From positions 124,001-188,000 of the forward strand of contig JAKVCA010000018.1 of assembly GCA_022448315.1 (NCBI GenBank): a DNA stretch of 64,000 nucleotides, in the 5' to 3' direction. The translations under genes were made by a program, and so were the position numbers. Of this stretch, positions 16,438-24,455 are shown piece after piece. How positions within the stretch are numbered: position 1 is the stretch's first letter; every line of letters begins with the position of its first letter. Under the pieces are notes generated by a model. The model worked only from the letters and a program-made list of their open reading frames with translations. It did no database searches and was not told the DNA's origin. The stretch is from Pirellulaceae bacterium (lineage in GTDB: Bacteria; Planctomycetota; Planctomycetia; Pirellulales; Pirellulaceae).

Positions 16438-19044
16438 TCATCTTTCAGGCTTGTTGTGTTTGTAAAACTGCATCAATTCGTTGAAAGATCGCATCGGCGA
16501 TTTCCCTTCCGACACTTCAGCTTTTAACGGCTCGATATTCGTCTTTTGATTGCCCGTCCTCGACTCCGCGTCGGCACTCCCGGGATCTCGACGTCTCAGC
16601 GTAGATTTCGCACTTTGGCCTAAACGTCTCGAGCCACCCCTTCGACCTACGGTATCGCGATTTAGCCCGCGTTCCTCCCTTGCCTTATCGCCGGCTGGAT
16701 CGATCGCGGTCAACGCGACTCGCCGACGTTGCTTATCCACATCGAGAACCCAGACTTGAATCGGTTCGCCGACTGAAAATGTTTGATGCGGATCCTTGAC
16801 GTAGCCCTCGGCAAGTCGGCTGATATGAACGAGCCCGCTTTCACTGAGACCAATATCAACAAACACACCAAAATCTACGACGTTCAACACCCGCCCTTCA
16901 ATCTCCATGTCGGGCTCAAGATCTTCGATCCGCGTTGCCGCCGTGCGGAAGGCCGGAGGTGGCAAGGACTCTCTTGGATCGCGACCGGGGCGAAGCAACA
17001 TCGCTAGAAGATCTCGGACCAAGAGCTCACCTGTCTCAAGATCGCGAGCGAGCTCCGAGATCTCAACATTCTTGAGTCGGTTTCGAAGCGCCTCGCCGCA
17101 ACAGGAGGGCGAATTCGATTCTCCAGAATCAGACTCTTTCGCAATTGCCTCTGCCATACCGCTTTCGGCGAGCGTGGGTTCGCATCCCTTCGTTTTGCCT
17201 TGTAACTGCAGCAAAGCTCTCACATCATCCTGCGTGCAGGACAGTTGTTGCAAAACTTTTTCTGTAATGGCATAACTCTCCGGATGGATCCATGTTGCGT
17301 CCAGAGCATTGGCCGCCTGATTGATTTTCAGGAAGCCTGCGGACTGAACAAAGGTCGCTTCGCCGAACCCGGCAACCTGTCGAAACTGCTCTCTTGATTG
17401 GAACGATCCATGTTCCCGTCGATATTCAACAAACCTTCGCGCACTCAACTGGTTCAAGCCGGAGACATACTTGAGCAGGGCAGGACTGGCCGTGTTTGCA
17501 TCAACGCCGACGTAATTGACACAGGACTCAACGACTTCATCAAGAGATGCTCGCAGGTGCTTGGATTTAATGTCGTGCTGATACATTCCGACACCTAGAT
17601 GCTCCGGCGAAATCTTGACCAACTCTGACAGAGGATCCAACAAGCGGCGGCCAATTGAAATCGCGCTACGAATGGTCGGATCAAGTTCGGGCAACTCCTC
17701 TCGTCCCGCCGCGCTCGTACTGTAAACGCTTGCCCCCGCCTCATTGACAATGGCGTACGCGACCTCCTTGTCCTTCAATTCGTCCGCAAGGATCGACGCC
17801 ACCACCTCTTCAGTCGCGCGACTGGCAGTTCCATTCCCAATTGCAATCACTGAAATCTGATTTTGACGAATGGCTTCGACAAGCCATGCTCGACCTGCCT
17901 TCTGTCTTTCAACACCGCCGATGACATAAATCACTTGAGATTCAACCAGGGAGCCCATTTCATCGAGAACGGCAATCTTGCATCCGCTTTTGTACCCAGG
18001 GTCGATGGCGAGAACGGATCTCCCTGCGACGGGACGCTGAAGAAGCAGGTGTCGCAGGTTGGTTGCAAAAACCCTCACTGCATGCGTTTCTGCCTTGTCC
18101 GTCAGCTCGCGTCGAACTTCACGTTCCAGCCCGGGAATCACCAAACGCGTGATCGCGTCTCGCAAGCAATCATCAAGCATTTCGCAATTGGCATGCGTCT
18201 TCGAAATCAATCTCCTGGACGTCGATTCAAATATCGAGCTTGAATCAAACTCGAATCTGACTCGGAGAACCTTGGCTTTTTCACCCCGATTAATTGCCAA
18301 CACACGGTGAGGAGGAAGTTTTTGGATCGACTCACGGAAGTCAAAGTAGCCTGCATAGGCCTCGTCGTTCTTGTTTTTTTTTCGACTTCGAATGTGCGAA
18401 CGCGAATTCGAAGTCAAAGCCTCCGGTGACGCCTCCATTCCTTGGGTCGCAGCAGAAACCACCATCATCCCGTGTTTCCAAAGATGCTTTCTGAGCGCGG
18501 CTCGCAACTCGACATCTTCGCTGAATACCTCAGCAATGAGGTGGCCTATCCCCGAGTAAACTTCATCGATTGTCTGAAGACTGTCGTCTGCATCTAAATC
18601 AACCTTGGCCCGTTCGGCAAGTTCCCCCGGTGGGCAGCCTTCCCTCAGTACTTTTTGAGCTAGAGGCTCAAGACCTCTTTGCCGTGCAAGCGTCGCCAAC
18701 GTTTGCTTTTTCGGCTTGTACGGCAGGTACAAATCTTCAAGTTGCTTTATCGAGTCAGCCTGCTCAATTTTGGTGGCAAGATCTGCAGTCAGTTTACCCT
18801 GAGACTTGACCGACTTGATGATCGTCGTTTTCCGATCATTAAGACCTCGTAGTCGCTCAGAGGCATGCTTGATCGAACGAATCTGCTCTTCATCCAATCC
18901 TTGAGTCTGGTCTTTGCGATAACGCGTCACAAACGCAATGGTGTTCCCTGCATCCAACAACCCGAGTGTTCGCTGCACCTGAGTTACAGAAAGCTGCAGC
19001 TCACGAGCGATAAATGTGGGTTCGTTTTGAAAGGATGAAGCCAT
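16438..19044 (-). CDS. tex: Tex family RNA-binding transcription accessory protein
   Basis: A cytoplasmic nucleic-acid-binding protein related to eukaryotic Spt6. In order: an N-terminal helical Tex region (FVTRYRKDQTQGLDEEQIR, LPYKPKKQT), a YqgF/RNase-H-like domain starting near residue 345 (LAIDPGYKSGCKIAVLD), helix-hairpin-helix units (ANTASPALLKYVSGLN, FVEYRREHGSF), and an S1 RNA-binding domain at about 711-785 (GRVLNVVDFGVFVDIG, GLVHISRLAEGYV). The last 80 residues are a basic, low-complexity extension (GRRGGSRRLGQSAKSTLRRR) before a short terminal helix. At 868 residues it is longer than the usual ~780 by this tail. Confidence 0.93.
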   Translation of the reverse strand: MASSFQNEPTFIARELQLSVTQVQRTLGLLDAGNTIAFVTRYRKDQTQGLDEEQIRSIKHASERLRGLNDRKTTIIKSVKSQGKLTADLATKIEQADSIKQLEDLYLPYKPKKQTLATLARQRGLEPLAQKVLREGCPPGELAERAKVDLDADDSLQTIDEVYSGIGHLIAEVFSEDVELRAALRKHLWKHGMMVVSAATQGMEASPEALTSNSRSHIRSRKKNKNDEAYAGYFDFRESIQKLPPHRVLAINRGEKAKVLRVRFEFDSSSIFESTSRRLISKTHANCEMLDDCLRDAITRLVIPGLEREVRRELTDKAETHAVRVFATNLRHLLLQRPVAGRSVLAIDPGYKSGCKIAVLDEMGSLVESQVIYVIGGVERQKAGRAWLVEAIRQNQISVIAIGNGTASRATEEVVASILADELKDKEVAYAIVNEAGASVYSTSAAGREELPELDPTIRSAISIGRRLLDPLSELVKISPEHLGVGMYQHDIKSKHLRASLDEVVESCVNYVGVDANTASPALLKYVSGLNQLSARRFVEYRREHGSFQSREQFRQVAGFGEATFVQSAGFLKINQAANALDATWIHPESYAITEKVLQQLSCTQDDVRALLQLQGKTKGCEPTLAESGMAEAIAKESDSGESNSPSCCGEALRNRLKNVEISELARDLETGELLVRDLLAMLLRPGRDPRESLPPPAFRTAATRIEDLEPDMEIEGRVLNVVDFGVFVDIGLSESGLVHISRLAEGYVKDPHQTFSVGEPIQVWVLDVDKQRRRVALTAIDPAGDKAREERGLNRDTVGRRGGSRRLGQSAKSTLRRRDPGSADAESRTGNQKTNIEPLKAEVSEGKSPMRSFNELMQFYKHNKPER

Positions 19045-19369
19045 ATGGAAGCGAAATATTCGGGCCTCGTACTCGCCGGCGTTCCATGAGTACGCGTTAG
19101 TTTTTCTTACCTTACTCGATTCATCTTGACTGCAGCCGATTTATAGGCGAAGAGTCAAAACAGGAACATCTTGCGTCAGAATATAATCGTGACACTCAAC
19201 GCGATTTTTGCCAGCGAAAGCGCAACATGATAAGTGAAAATATGCGGGAGCTCTAGAACATGACGATCGATAGAGAATGCTAGGAACTTCAACCGCCGTT
19301 GTCAACAATTCCAAATCGCGTGTTCGGAACGACAAGCGACACACTTCACGCGCGAAACCCACGACGTTC
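19045..19369. other. Intergenic region of 325 bases between tex and the MOSC gene
   Basis: Both neighbours are on the minus strand, so this should contain the tex promoter. The minus-strand hexamer TATAAA (19140-19145) could be a -10 box but has no good -35. I saw no gene, terminator or repeat. The open frame running through it has no family resemblance. Confidence 0.4.
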
Positions 19370-19888
19370 TCATGGCTGGATTGAATCGTGAGCCTTTCTG
19401 AAAAGACAAACGGCATCCCCAATTTTAATCGTCCCCGCTTCAAGAACCTCCGCCGTGATCCCTCCGTGACCTCGCATGGCATTATATCCCCCGGGACCAA
19501 GGACTTCTTCCATCCGAGAACAAGGATGACACAGGCCCGTAAATTGCAGAATCGCATCACCGACTTTGAAACGTTGGTTTTTTAAAGCAAGGAGATTCAC
19601 ACCCGCCACCACAATATTCCGGCGAACGATCGCTGGGTCGAGTGGATCTCGATGAAGCATCGAACCGGCCGCCGCGAGATGCTCACTTTGAATCAACGTC
19701 ACTTGCCGATCTCGCTTGGACTTGCTGGCATAGCGATCCCCCACCAAACCGACATCCGTTGTCGCCTCGACCTCGCTCACTTCAATGACCGGTTGCCGTC
19801 TTTCAGGCCGCAACCCAATCCAGGTCACCTCCCCAGATTGTGGCAGAATACTCAGCAGTTCCTTTTGTGTCGGTCCGCCTGATGACAT
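19370..19888 (-). CDS. MOSC domain protein
   Basis: MOSC domains (from the C-terminal part of molybdenum cofactor sulfurase) bind sulfur carriers or molybdopterin and occur alone or in YiiM/YuaD-type proteins. Present are GLVGDRYASKSKRDRQVTLIQSEHL and PAIVRRNIVVAGVNLLAL, then GLCHPCSRME with Cys120 and Cys123, one of which is the expected conserved cysteine. The protein is 172 residues, single-domain and cytoplasmic. It is divergent from hrpA. A link with the molybdenum cofactor genes 6 kb away is possible but only by function, not by operon. Confidence 0.85.
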   Translation of the reverse strand: MSSGGPTQKELLSILPQSGEVTWIGLRPERRQPVIEVSEVEATTDVGLVGDRYASKSKRDRQVTLIQSEHLAAAGSMLHRDPLDPAIVRRNIVVAGVNLLALKNQRFKVGDAILQFTGLCHPCSRMEEVLGPGGYNAMRGHGGITAEVLEAGTIKIGDAVCLFRKAHDSIQP

Positions 19889-20076
19889 GAATTCAACTCA
19901 CGTTAAAGCCAGAGAGGGTCCTCTGTCCCCGGAAACGAGACGGCAACAACCCCCACGAACGCAGTTTACTGTGAAACCTCGATGCGGTCACTAAGTCCAT
20001 TCAAATGTCATGTCCATTCAAATGTCATCTACGAGCATCCGTTCAATCACAGGGCCAATCACAAGCCTGAAGATGG

Positions 20077-20106
20077 CTAACAATCAAACGGTGGGTACCC
20101 TATAAA
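20077..20106 (+). promoter_or_regulatory. Possible sigma-70-type promoter of hrpA
   Basis: TATAAA at 20101-20106 is a good -10 box. CTAACA at 20077-20082 matches four of six -35 bases, with an 18-base spacer. Transcription would begin near 20113, leaving a leader of about 20 bases before the GTG at 20133. The assignment is by consensus only. Confidence 0.35.
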
Positions 20107-20132
20107 AGGGCGGGCAATTTTCTCTCAGACAA

Positions 20133-23100
20133 GTGACTGATCGTCGAGCTTTTGGGAAATTGAGTTTCGTGGCTTCCAAGACAGACATTACGACCCGTCT
20201 TCGCGACGTCATGCAAGCCGACAGGCATCGCATTCGACGGTTATGGAAACAGGCCGAAAAAGCAGATGACAAACGGTCTGGGGAGCTCAAACAAGAAATT
20301 GAATCACGCATCAAGGATTCTCACCAAAAATGCGAGAAGCGTCGGGCTGCCGTTCCCAAAATTATCCTGCCCTCTGAATTACCAATCACCGAACATGCAG
20401 AGTTGATCGTCGAGATGATTCAGAGCCACAGGGTTCTCGTCCTTTGTGGTGAAACGGGTTCCGGAAAGTCTACCCAGCTTCCCAAACTCTGCCTGAAAGC
20501 TGGACGGGGTATCCACGGCCTGATTGGACACACACAACCTCGAAGACTCGCAGCTCGAAGCCTTTCTTCCAGAATTGCAGATGAACTGGCGGTCCCCCTT
20601 GGTTCCACCGTGGGGTTCAAAATACGGTTTACCGATCAGACGGCCCCAAACACCCTCATCAAACTGATGACGGACGGTATCCTGCTCGCGGAAACCCAAA
20701 GCGATCGCTTTCTTGATCACTACGACACACTAATCATTGACGAAGCCCATGAACGTTCTCTCAACATCGATTTTCTGCTGGGTTATTTGAGGCGGCTCCT
20801 TGATCAGCGACCAGACCTGAGAATCATCCTGACATCGGCAACGCTTGATGCGGAGAAATTCGCAAAGCATTTTGAACTGCGAGGCAAAGCCGCGCCCATC
20901 ATTCAGGTGTCAGGACGAACCTATCCCGTAGAAGTTCGTTATCGTCCGCTGATGGAAGAGGAAATCTCGGACGATTCAAATCGTCCCGAGCGAGACCTGC
21001 TTTCCGCAATCTCTGATGCCGTGGTTGAACTACAGTCGGAAGGCTCGGGCGACATCCTCACCTTCTTGCCAACAGAAGCTGAAATTCGTGCGGCGACCAA
21101 GAGATTAAGATCGTCTTTTGCCAGCCAGATCCAGCGCAAGGAACTCGAGATACTTCCACTCTACGCGCGCCTGGGAAGCAAAGATCAAAATCGAGTTTTC
21201 CAAACAGGGGGCCGTTGCAGAATCGTCCTGGCCACCAACGTGGCAGAATCCTCCATCACCGTGCCAGGTATCCGATACGTGATCGATGCGGGCACGGCGC
21301 GAGTCAGTCGTTATGCGCCGCGAACCAAAGTCCAACGACTGCCAATCGAACCGATTTCTCGAGCCTCAGCAGATCAACGAGCAGGACGTTGTGGTCGTCT
21401 CGGTCCCGGCATCTGCCTGCGGCTCTATTCGGAAACCGATTATGAGGGTCGGGATCAGTACAGCACACCTGAAATCCGTCGCACGAATCTGGCATCGGTA
21501 ATCCTACAAACAGAGTCACTGAAGTTGGGAAAAATAAGCGATTTCCCCTTCATTGATCCTCCACGTCCTGAAGCGATACGGGATGGCTACAAGACGCTAT
21601 TTGAGCTCGGAGCGGTTGACGCACATCATCGCCTGATACCACTTGGCAAACAACTCAGTCGACTTCCGGTGGATCCTCGAGTCGGCCGCATGATTCTGGC
21701 CGCCAAAGATCTGTGTTGTCTCGCCGACGTGCTCATTCTGGCATCGGGATTGGAAATTCAAGATCCGCGCGAACGGCCTGCCGAGAAACAACAGGCAGCG
21801 GATGAACAGCATGCGAAATTCGCGGACACGAGTTCTGATTTTATGAGTCTCTTGAAAATATGGGACTTCTATCATGAACTGAAGAAAAAACTGTCCCAAA
21901 GCCAATTGAGGAAAGCCTGTTTACAGAACTTTCTCTCCTACAATCGGCTCCGCGAGTGGGCAGACCTTCATCGCCAACTCCACGCCATCTGCCAGTCTGC
22001 GAAGATGCGTGCCGGGCCGCGCAGCGACAACTACGATGCCATCCACCGGGCCTTACTGACCGGCCTGCTTTCCGGTGTCGCGTTCCGAACTGACAAATTT
22101 GAATACACGGGAGCGGGCGGGCTCAAGTTCAACCTTTGGCCCGGATCTGGCCTATTTGAGAATCGACCAGACTGGATTCTTGTCAATGAAATAGTTGAGA
22201 CCACAAAACGCTACGGTAGGACAGCGGCCAAATTGCAATCCAACTGGATTGAGCCCATCGCCGAACACCTTGTAAAACGGCAGGTCAGCGATGGGCACTG
22301 GCACCAAAAGTCACAACGGCCAATGGCATTCGAGAAAGTGACTCTGTTTGGCCTCCCGATCGTTGCACGGCGGCGAATTGCTTTGGGCCCACGCGACCCG
22401 CAGACCGCACGACGTCTTTTCATCGAAGAGGGGTTGGTCGAAGAGAATTACACGGGCAATATCGAGCCTCTCCTCCGAAATCAGGAATTGCTGCGACATC
22501 TAGGAAACGAGGCGGCGAAAAGTCGCGATCCGGATCGAATTATTGACCCCCATCAGCTTGCTCAGCTTTACGACGAACGACTGCCCGAGTCTGTTTATGA
22601 TGGCGGCTCACTCGTCAAAAAACTGAAGTCGGATCCGGCGCTCGCCGAACAATTGACCCTGATTGAGAATGACTTCTTTCCCGAAAATTCGGCAAGCAAA
22701 ACTGGGCACTTCCCTTCATCGCTCGACTTGGGAACGATGCAACTGCCCTTGAACTACGCCTTCGAGCCAGGCAATGAAGCGGATGGCGTGACGCTGACCG
22801 TACCGGTGGAGAGCCTGAATCAGATCAGTTCTCGCCAACTCGGATGGCTCGTACCTGGCTTAATGAAACAGCGGATCATTGCACTCATCCGGTCGTTGCC
22901 AAAACCTGTTCGGCGGCAGCTGGTTCCCGCTCCTGATACGGCCGAAAAGATCCTGACACGCCTCAAGTATGGAGAGGGTGATTTTTACGAAACAGTCGCC
23001 GGCATGTTGGGTGACATAGCTTCTGAGAAAATTACCGCAGCTGACTTTAAAATTTCAAAGCTTCCTGACCATTTGCACATGAACTTGAAGGTGATAGATG

Positions 23101-24068
23101 CGGATGCGAAGACGGTCGCGATGGGAAGAGACCTGGGTCTGCTTCGACGCGAATGCGGAGTGGCCTCAACCGGCTACACGTCAATTGACCACCAGGACTG
23201 GAATCGTGATGAATTGCAAACGTGGGACTTCGACGAACTCCCGGAGAGTATTACCTTTCAAAGAAATCAGCTCGATGTCGTCGCCTATCCGGCCATCATG
23301 GATCTCGGCCAATCCGCTGGACTGAAACTTGTGGACCTGAAGGAAACCGCGGCCTACCTCTCACAACTCGGCCTGACGCGACTCGCATGGATTCGCTGCC
23401 GCAAATCACTCCGTTCCCAGGTCAAATGGCTACCAGACCGAGAAACATGGCGTGTCAAATCTGGCGGGATCATCACACCCGTAGATTTCGATGATGACTT
23501 GGGGTTGCTTCTTGCACGGTTGGCATTTGTTGATCGCCAGAAAATCCCCCGGAACGCAGAGAGTTGGGAAAAGCGTTTTGAAAACGATATCGAAAAAATT
23601 GGGATCGCAACTCAACAAGTGATGAAGGTCCTCCCCAAACTGTTTGAGGAGTACCATCTTGTCCGTCTTGCTCGCGAGGATCAACACAAAACATCAGCTA
23701 CTATGTCCCGAAAAGACATACAGCGGCAATTAAAACATCTATTCCCCCGCCACTTTTTATTTCAGACACCATGGCTCTGGCTTCAGCATTATCCTCGCTA
23801 TTTAAAGGCCATCCAAACTCGATTCGAGAAACTGTCGAGCGGCCTCTCGAAAGACCAGGAACTCATGAATCTGCTCGAACCCTGGGTTTCGAAATTCGTG
23901 GACCGCAAAGAAAAACAGAACCTTGATGGAATCGTGGATCCTGAATTGGCAGAGTTCGGCTGGATGCTTCAGGAGTATCGAGTGTCGTTGTGGGCACAGA
24001 AACTTGGAACCTCCGTAAAAGTGTCCCCTCAACGACTCGAGAAACAGTGGGCAAAAACCATGGACTGA
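20133..24068 (+). CDS. hrpA: DEAH-box ATP-dependent RNA helicase HrpA
   Basis: A large RNA helicase of the DEAH/RHA family; in E. coli HrpA works on mRNA processing and stalled ribosomes. Walker A is GETGSGKST (106-114), followed by TQPRRLAARS, Walker B DEAH at 203-206, SAT, then the second helicase domain with TNVAESSITVPGIRYVIDAG and QRAGRCGR. The helicase-associated domains and the long HrpA-specific C-terminal half (SITFQRNQLDVVAYPAIMD) follow. Its 1311 residues match the ~1300 of HrpA. The start is GTG; a GTG further in and Met27 are alternatives. It is divergent from the MOSC gene and followed by the retron-like locus. Confidence 0.93.
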   Translation: MTDRRAFGKLSFVASKTDITTRLRDVMQADRHRIRRLWKQAEKADDKRSGELKQEIESRIKDSHQKCEKRRAAVPKIILPSELPITEHAELIVEMIQSHRVLVLCGETGSGKSTQLPKLCLKAGRGIHGLIGHTQPRRLAARSLSSRIADELAVPLGSTVGFKIRFTDQTAPNTLIKLMTDGILLAETQSDRFLDHYDTLIIDEAHERSLNIDFLLGYLRRLLDQRPDLRIILTSATLDAEKFAKHFELRGKAAPIIQVSGRTYPVEVRYRPLMEEEISDDSNRPERDLLSAISDAVVELQSEGSGDILTFLPTEAEIRAATKRLRSSFASQIQRKELEILPLYARLGSKDQNRVFQTGGRCRIVLATNVAESSITVPGIRYVIDAGTARVSRYAPRTKVQRLPIEPISRASADQRAGRCGRLGPGICLRLYSETDYEGRDQYSTPEIRRTNLASVILQTESLKLGKISDFPFIDPPRPEAIRDGYKTLFELGAVDAHHRLIPLGKQLSRLPVDPRVGRMILAAKDLCCLADVLILASGLEIQDPRERPAEKQQAADEQHAKFADTSSDFMSLLKIWDFYHELKKKLSQSQLRKACLQNFLSYNRLREWADLHRQLHAICQSAKMRAGPRSDNYDAIHRALLTGLLSGVAFRTDKFEYTGAGGLKFNLWPGSGLFENRPDWILVNEIVETTKRYGRTAAKLQSNWIEPIAEHLVKRQVSDGHWHQKSQRPMAFEKVTLFGLPIVARRRIALGPRDPQTARRLFIEEGLVEENYTGNIEPLLRNQELLRHLGNEAAKSRDPDRIIDPHQLAQLYDERLPESVYDGGSLVKKLKSDPALAEQLTLIENDFFPENSASKTGHFPSSLDLGTMQLPLNYAFEPGNEADGVTLTVPVESLNQISSRQLGWLVPGLMKQRIIALIRSLPKPVRRQLVPAPDTAEKILTRLKYGEGDFYETVAGMLGDIASEKITAADFKISKLPDHLHMNLKVIDADAKTVAMGRDLGLLRRECGVASTGYTSIDHQDWNRDELQTWDFDELPESITFQRNQLDVVAYPAIMDLGQSAGLKLVDLKETAAYLSQLGLTRLAWIRCRKSLRSQVKWLPDRETWRVKSGGIITPVDFDDDLGLLLARLAFVDRQKIPRNAESWEKRFENDIEKIGIATQQVMKVLPKLFEEYHLVRLAREDQHKTSATMSRKDIQRQLKHLFPRHFLFQTPWLWLQHYPRYLKAIQTRFEKLSSGLSKDQELMNLLEPWVSKFVDRKEKQNLDGIVDPELAEFGWMLQEYRVSLWAQKLGTSVKVSPQRLEKQWAKTMD

Positions 24069-24161
24069 ATCCCATCCTCGAAAAAAGACGCGAGAATTGG
24101 TGGCTATGCCCTGAAAAAACGTCTACGTTAATTGCAACCCTCATGCAAAATTACACCGTCG

Positions 24162-24191
24162 CTGACCCGGTGGCGTGAGAAATTTTAAAAT
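24162..24191 (+). promoter_or_regulatory. Possible promoter of the structured RNA upstream of the reverse transcriptase
   Basis: TAAAAT at 24186-24191 matches five of six -10 bases, and CTGACC at 24162-24167 matches four of six -35 bases, with an 18-base spacer. The predicted start is near 24198, exactly where the structured RNA begins. This agreement is the main support. Confidence 0.4.
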
Positions 24192-24273
24192 GATTCCATA
24201 GCCTTGGAGGTGCTTCGGCACAGGCTGATGCTTCGTCAGCCGCGTCAAAACGCTTGGTTTTGACACCACGGGA

Positions 24274-24311
24274 CATGACCTATCCAAAGGTAATCCTTTG
24301 GATAGGTCATG
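24274..24311 (+). repeat. Perfect 17-bp inverted repeat with 4-base loop
   Basis: CATGACCTATCCAAAGG (24274-24290) and its exact complement at 24295-24311 flank TAAT. No T-run follows, so it is not a terminator by itself. In the retron reading this is the msd hairpin that would be copied into DNA. A perfect stem of this length is very unlikely by chance. Confidence 0.95.
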
Positions 24312-24345
24312 GGGCCAAAGCATTGCCTTGGCCCTAGCAAGGCGA

Positions 24346-24375
24346 AAGCGGTTACTCATGAGTAACCGCTTTTTT
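24346..24375 (+). terminator. Intrinsic terminator at the end of the structured RNA
   Basis: The perfect palindrome AAGCGGTTACTCA + TGAGTAACCGCTT (24346-24371) runs into a T-tract (24370-24375). It would end the RNA before the reverse transcriptase gene, which begins 80 bases later. The enzyme then needs read-through or its own promoter. Confidence 0.9.
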
Positions 24376-24455
24376 CAATCTTATGCGAACGAAGTTTCGA
24401 CGGCTGATCACGAAGAACGTTCTCTTTCAACGATCGATCACGCGAGGGCTCTCTG

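Larger units (their letters stand above)
24198..24375 (+). ncRNA. Candidate retron msr-msd-like structured RNA
   Basis: Almost every base is in a perfect helix. GCCTTG (24201-24206) can close with CAAGGC (24338-24343). Inside are GTGC-TTCG-GCAC (24210-24221), GGCTGA/TCAGCC (24223-24241), GTCAAAAC/GTTTTGAC (24244-24264), the 17-bp hairpin with TAAT loop (24274-24311) and GGGCCAA/TTGGCCC (24312-24334). An intrinsic terminator ends it. Order and sizes resemble a retron: short msr-type hairpins, then one long msd-type hairpin, flanked by a1/a2-type complementary ends, just before a retron-type reverse transcriptase. The closing helix is only 6 bp. A branch G could be G24207, after that helix, or G24201 in ATAGC. 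No msDNA evidence exists. Confidence 0.6.

Noticed and set aside
20133-24068. hrpA as a component of the retron-like element
   Set aside because: It is a full-length housekeeping-type helicase with a likely promoter of its own, separated by 390 bases and by a terminator from the reverse transcriptase.
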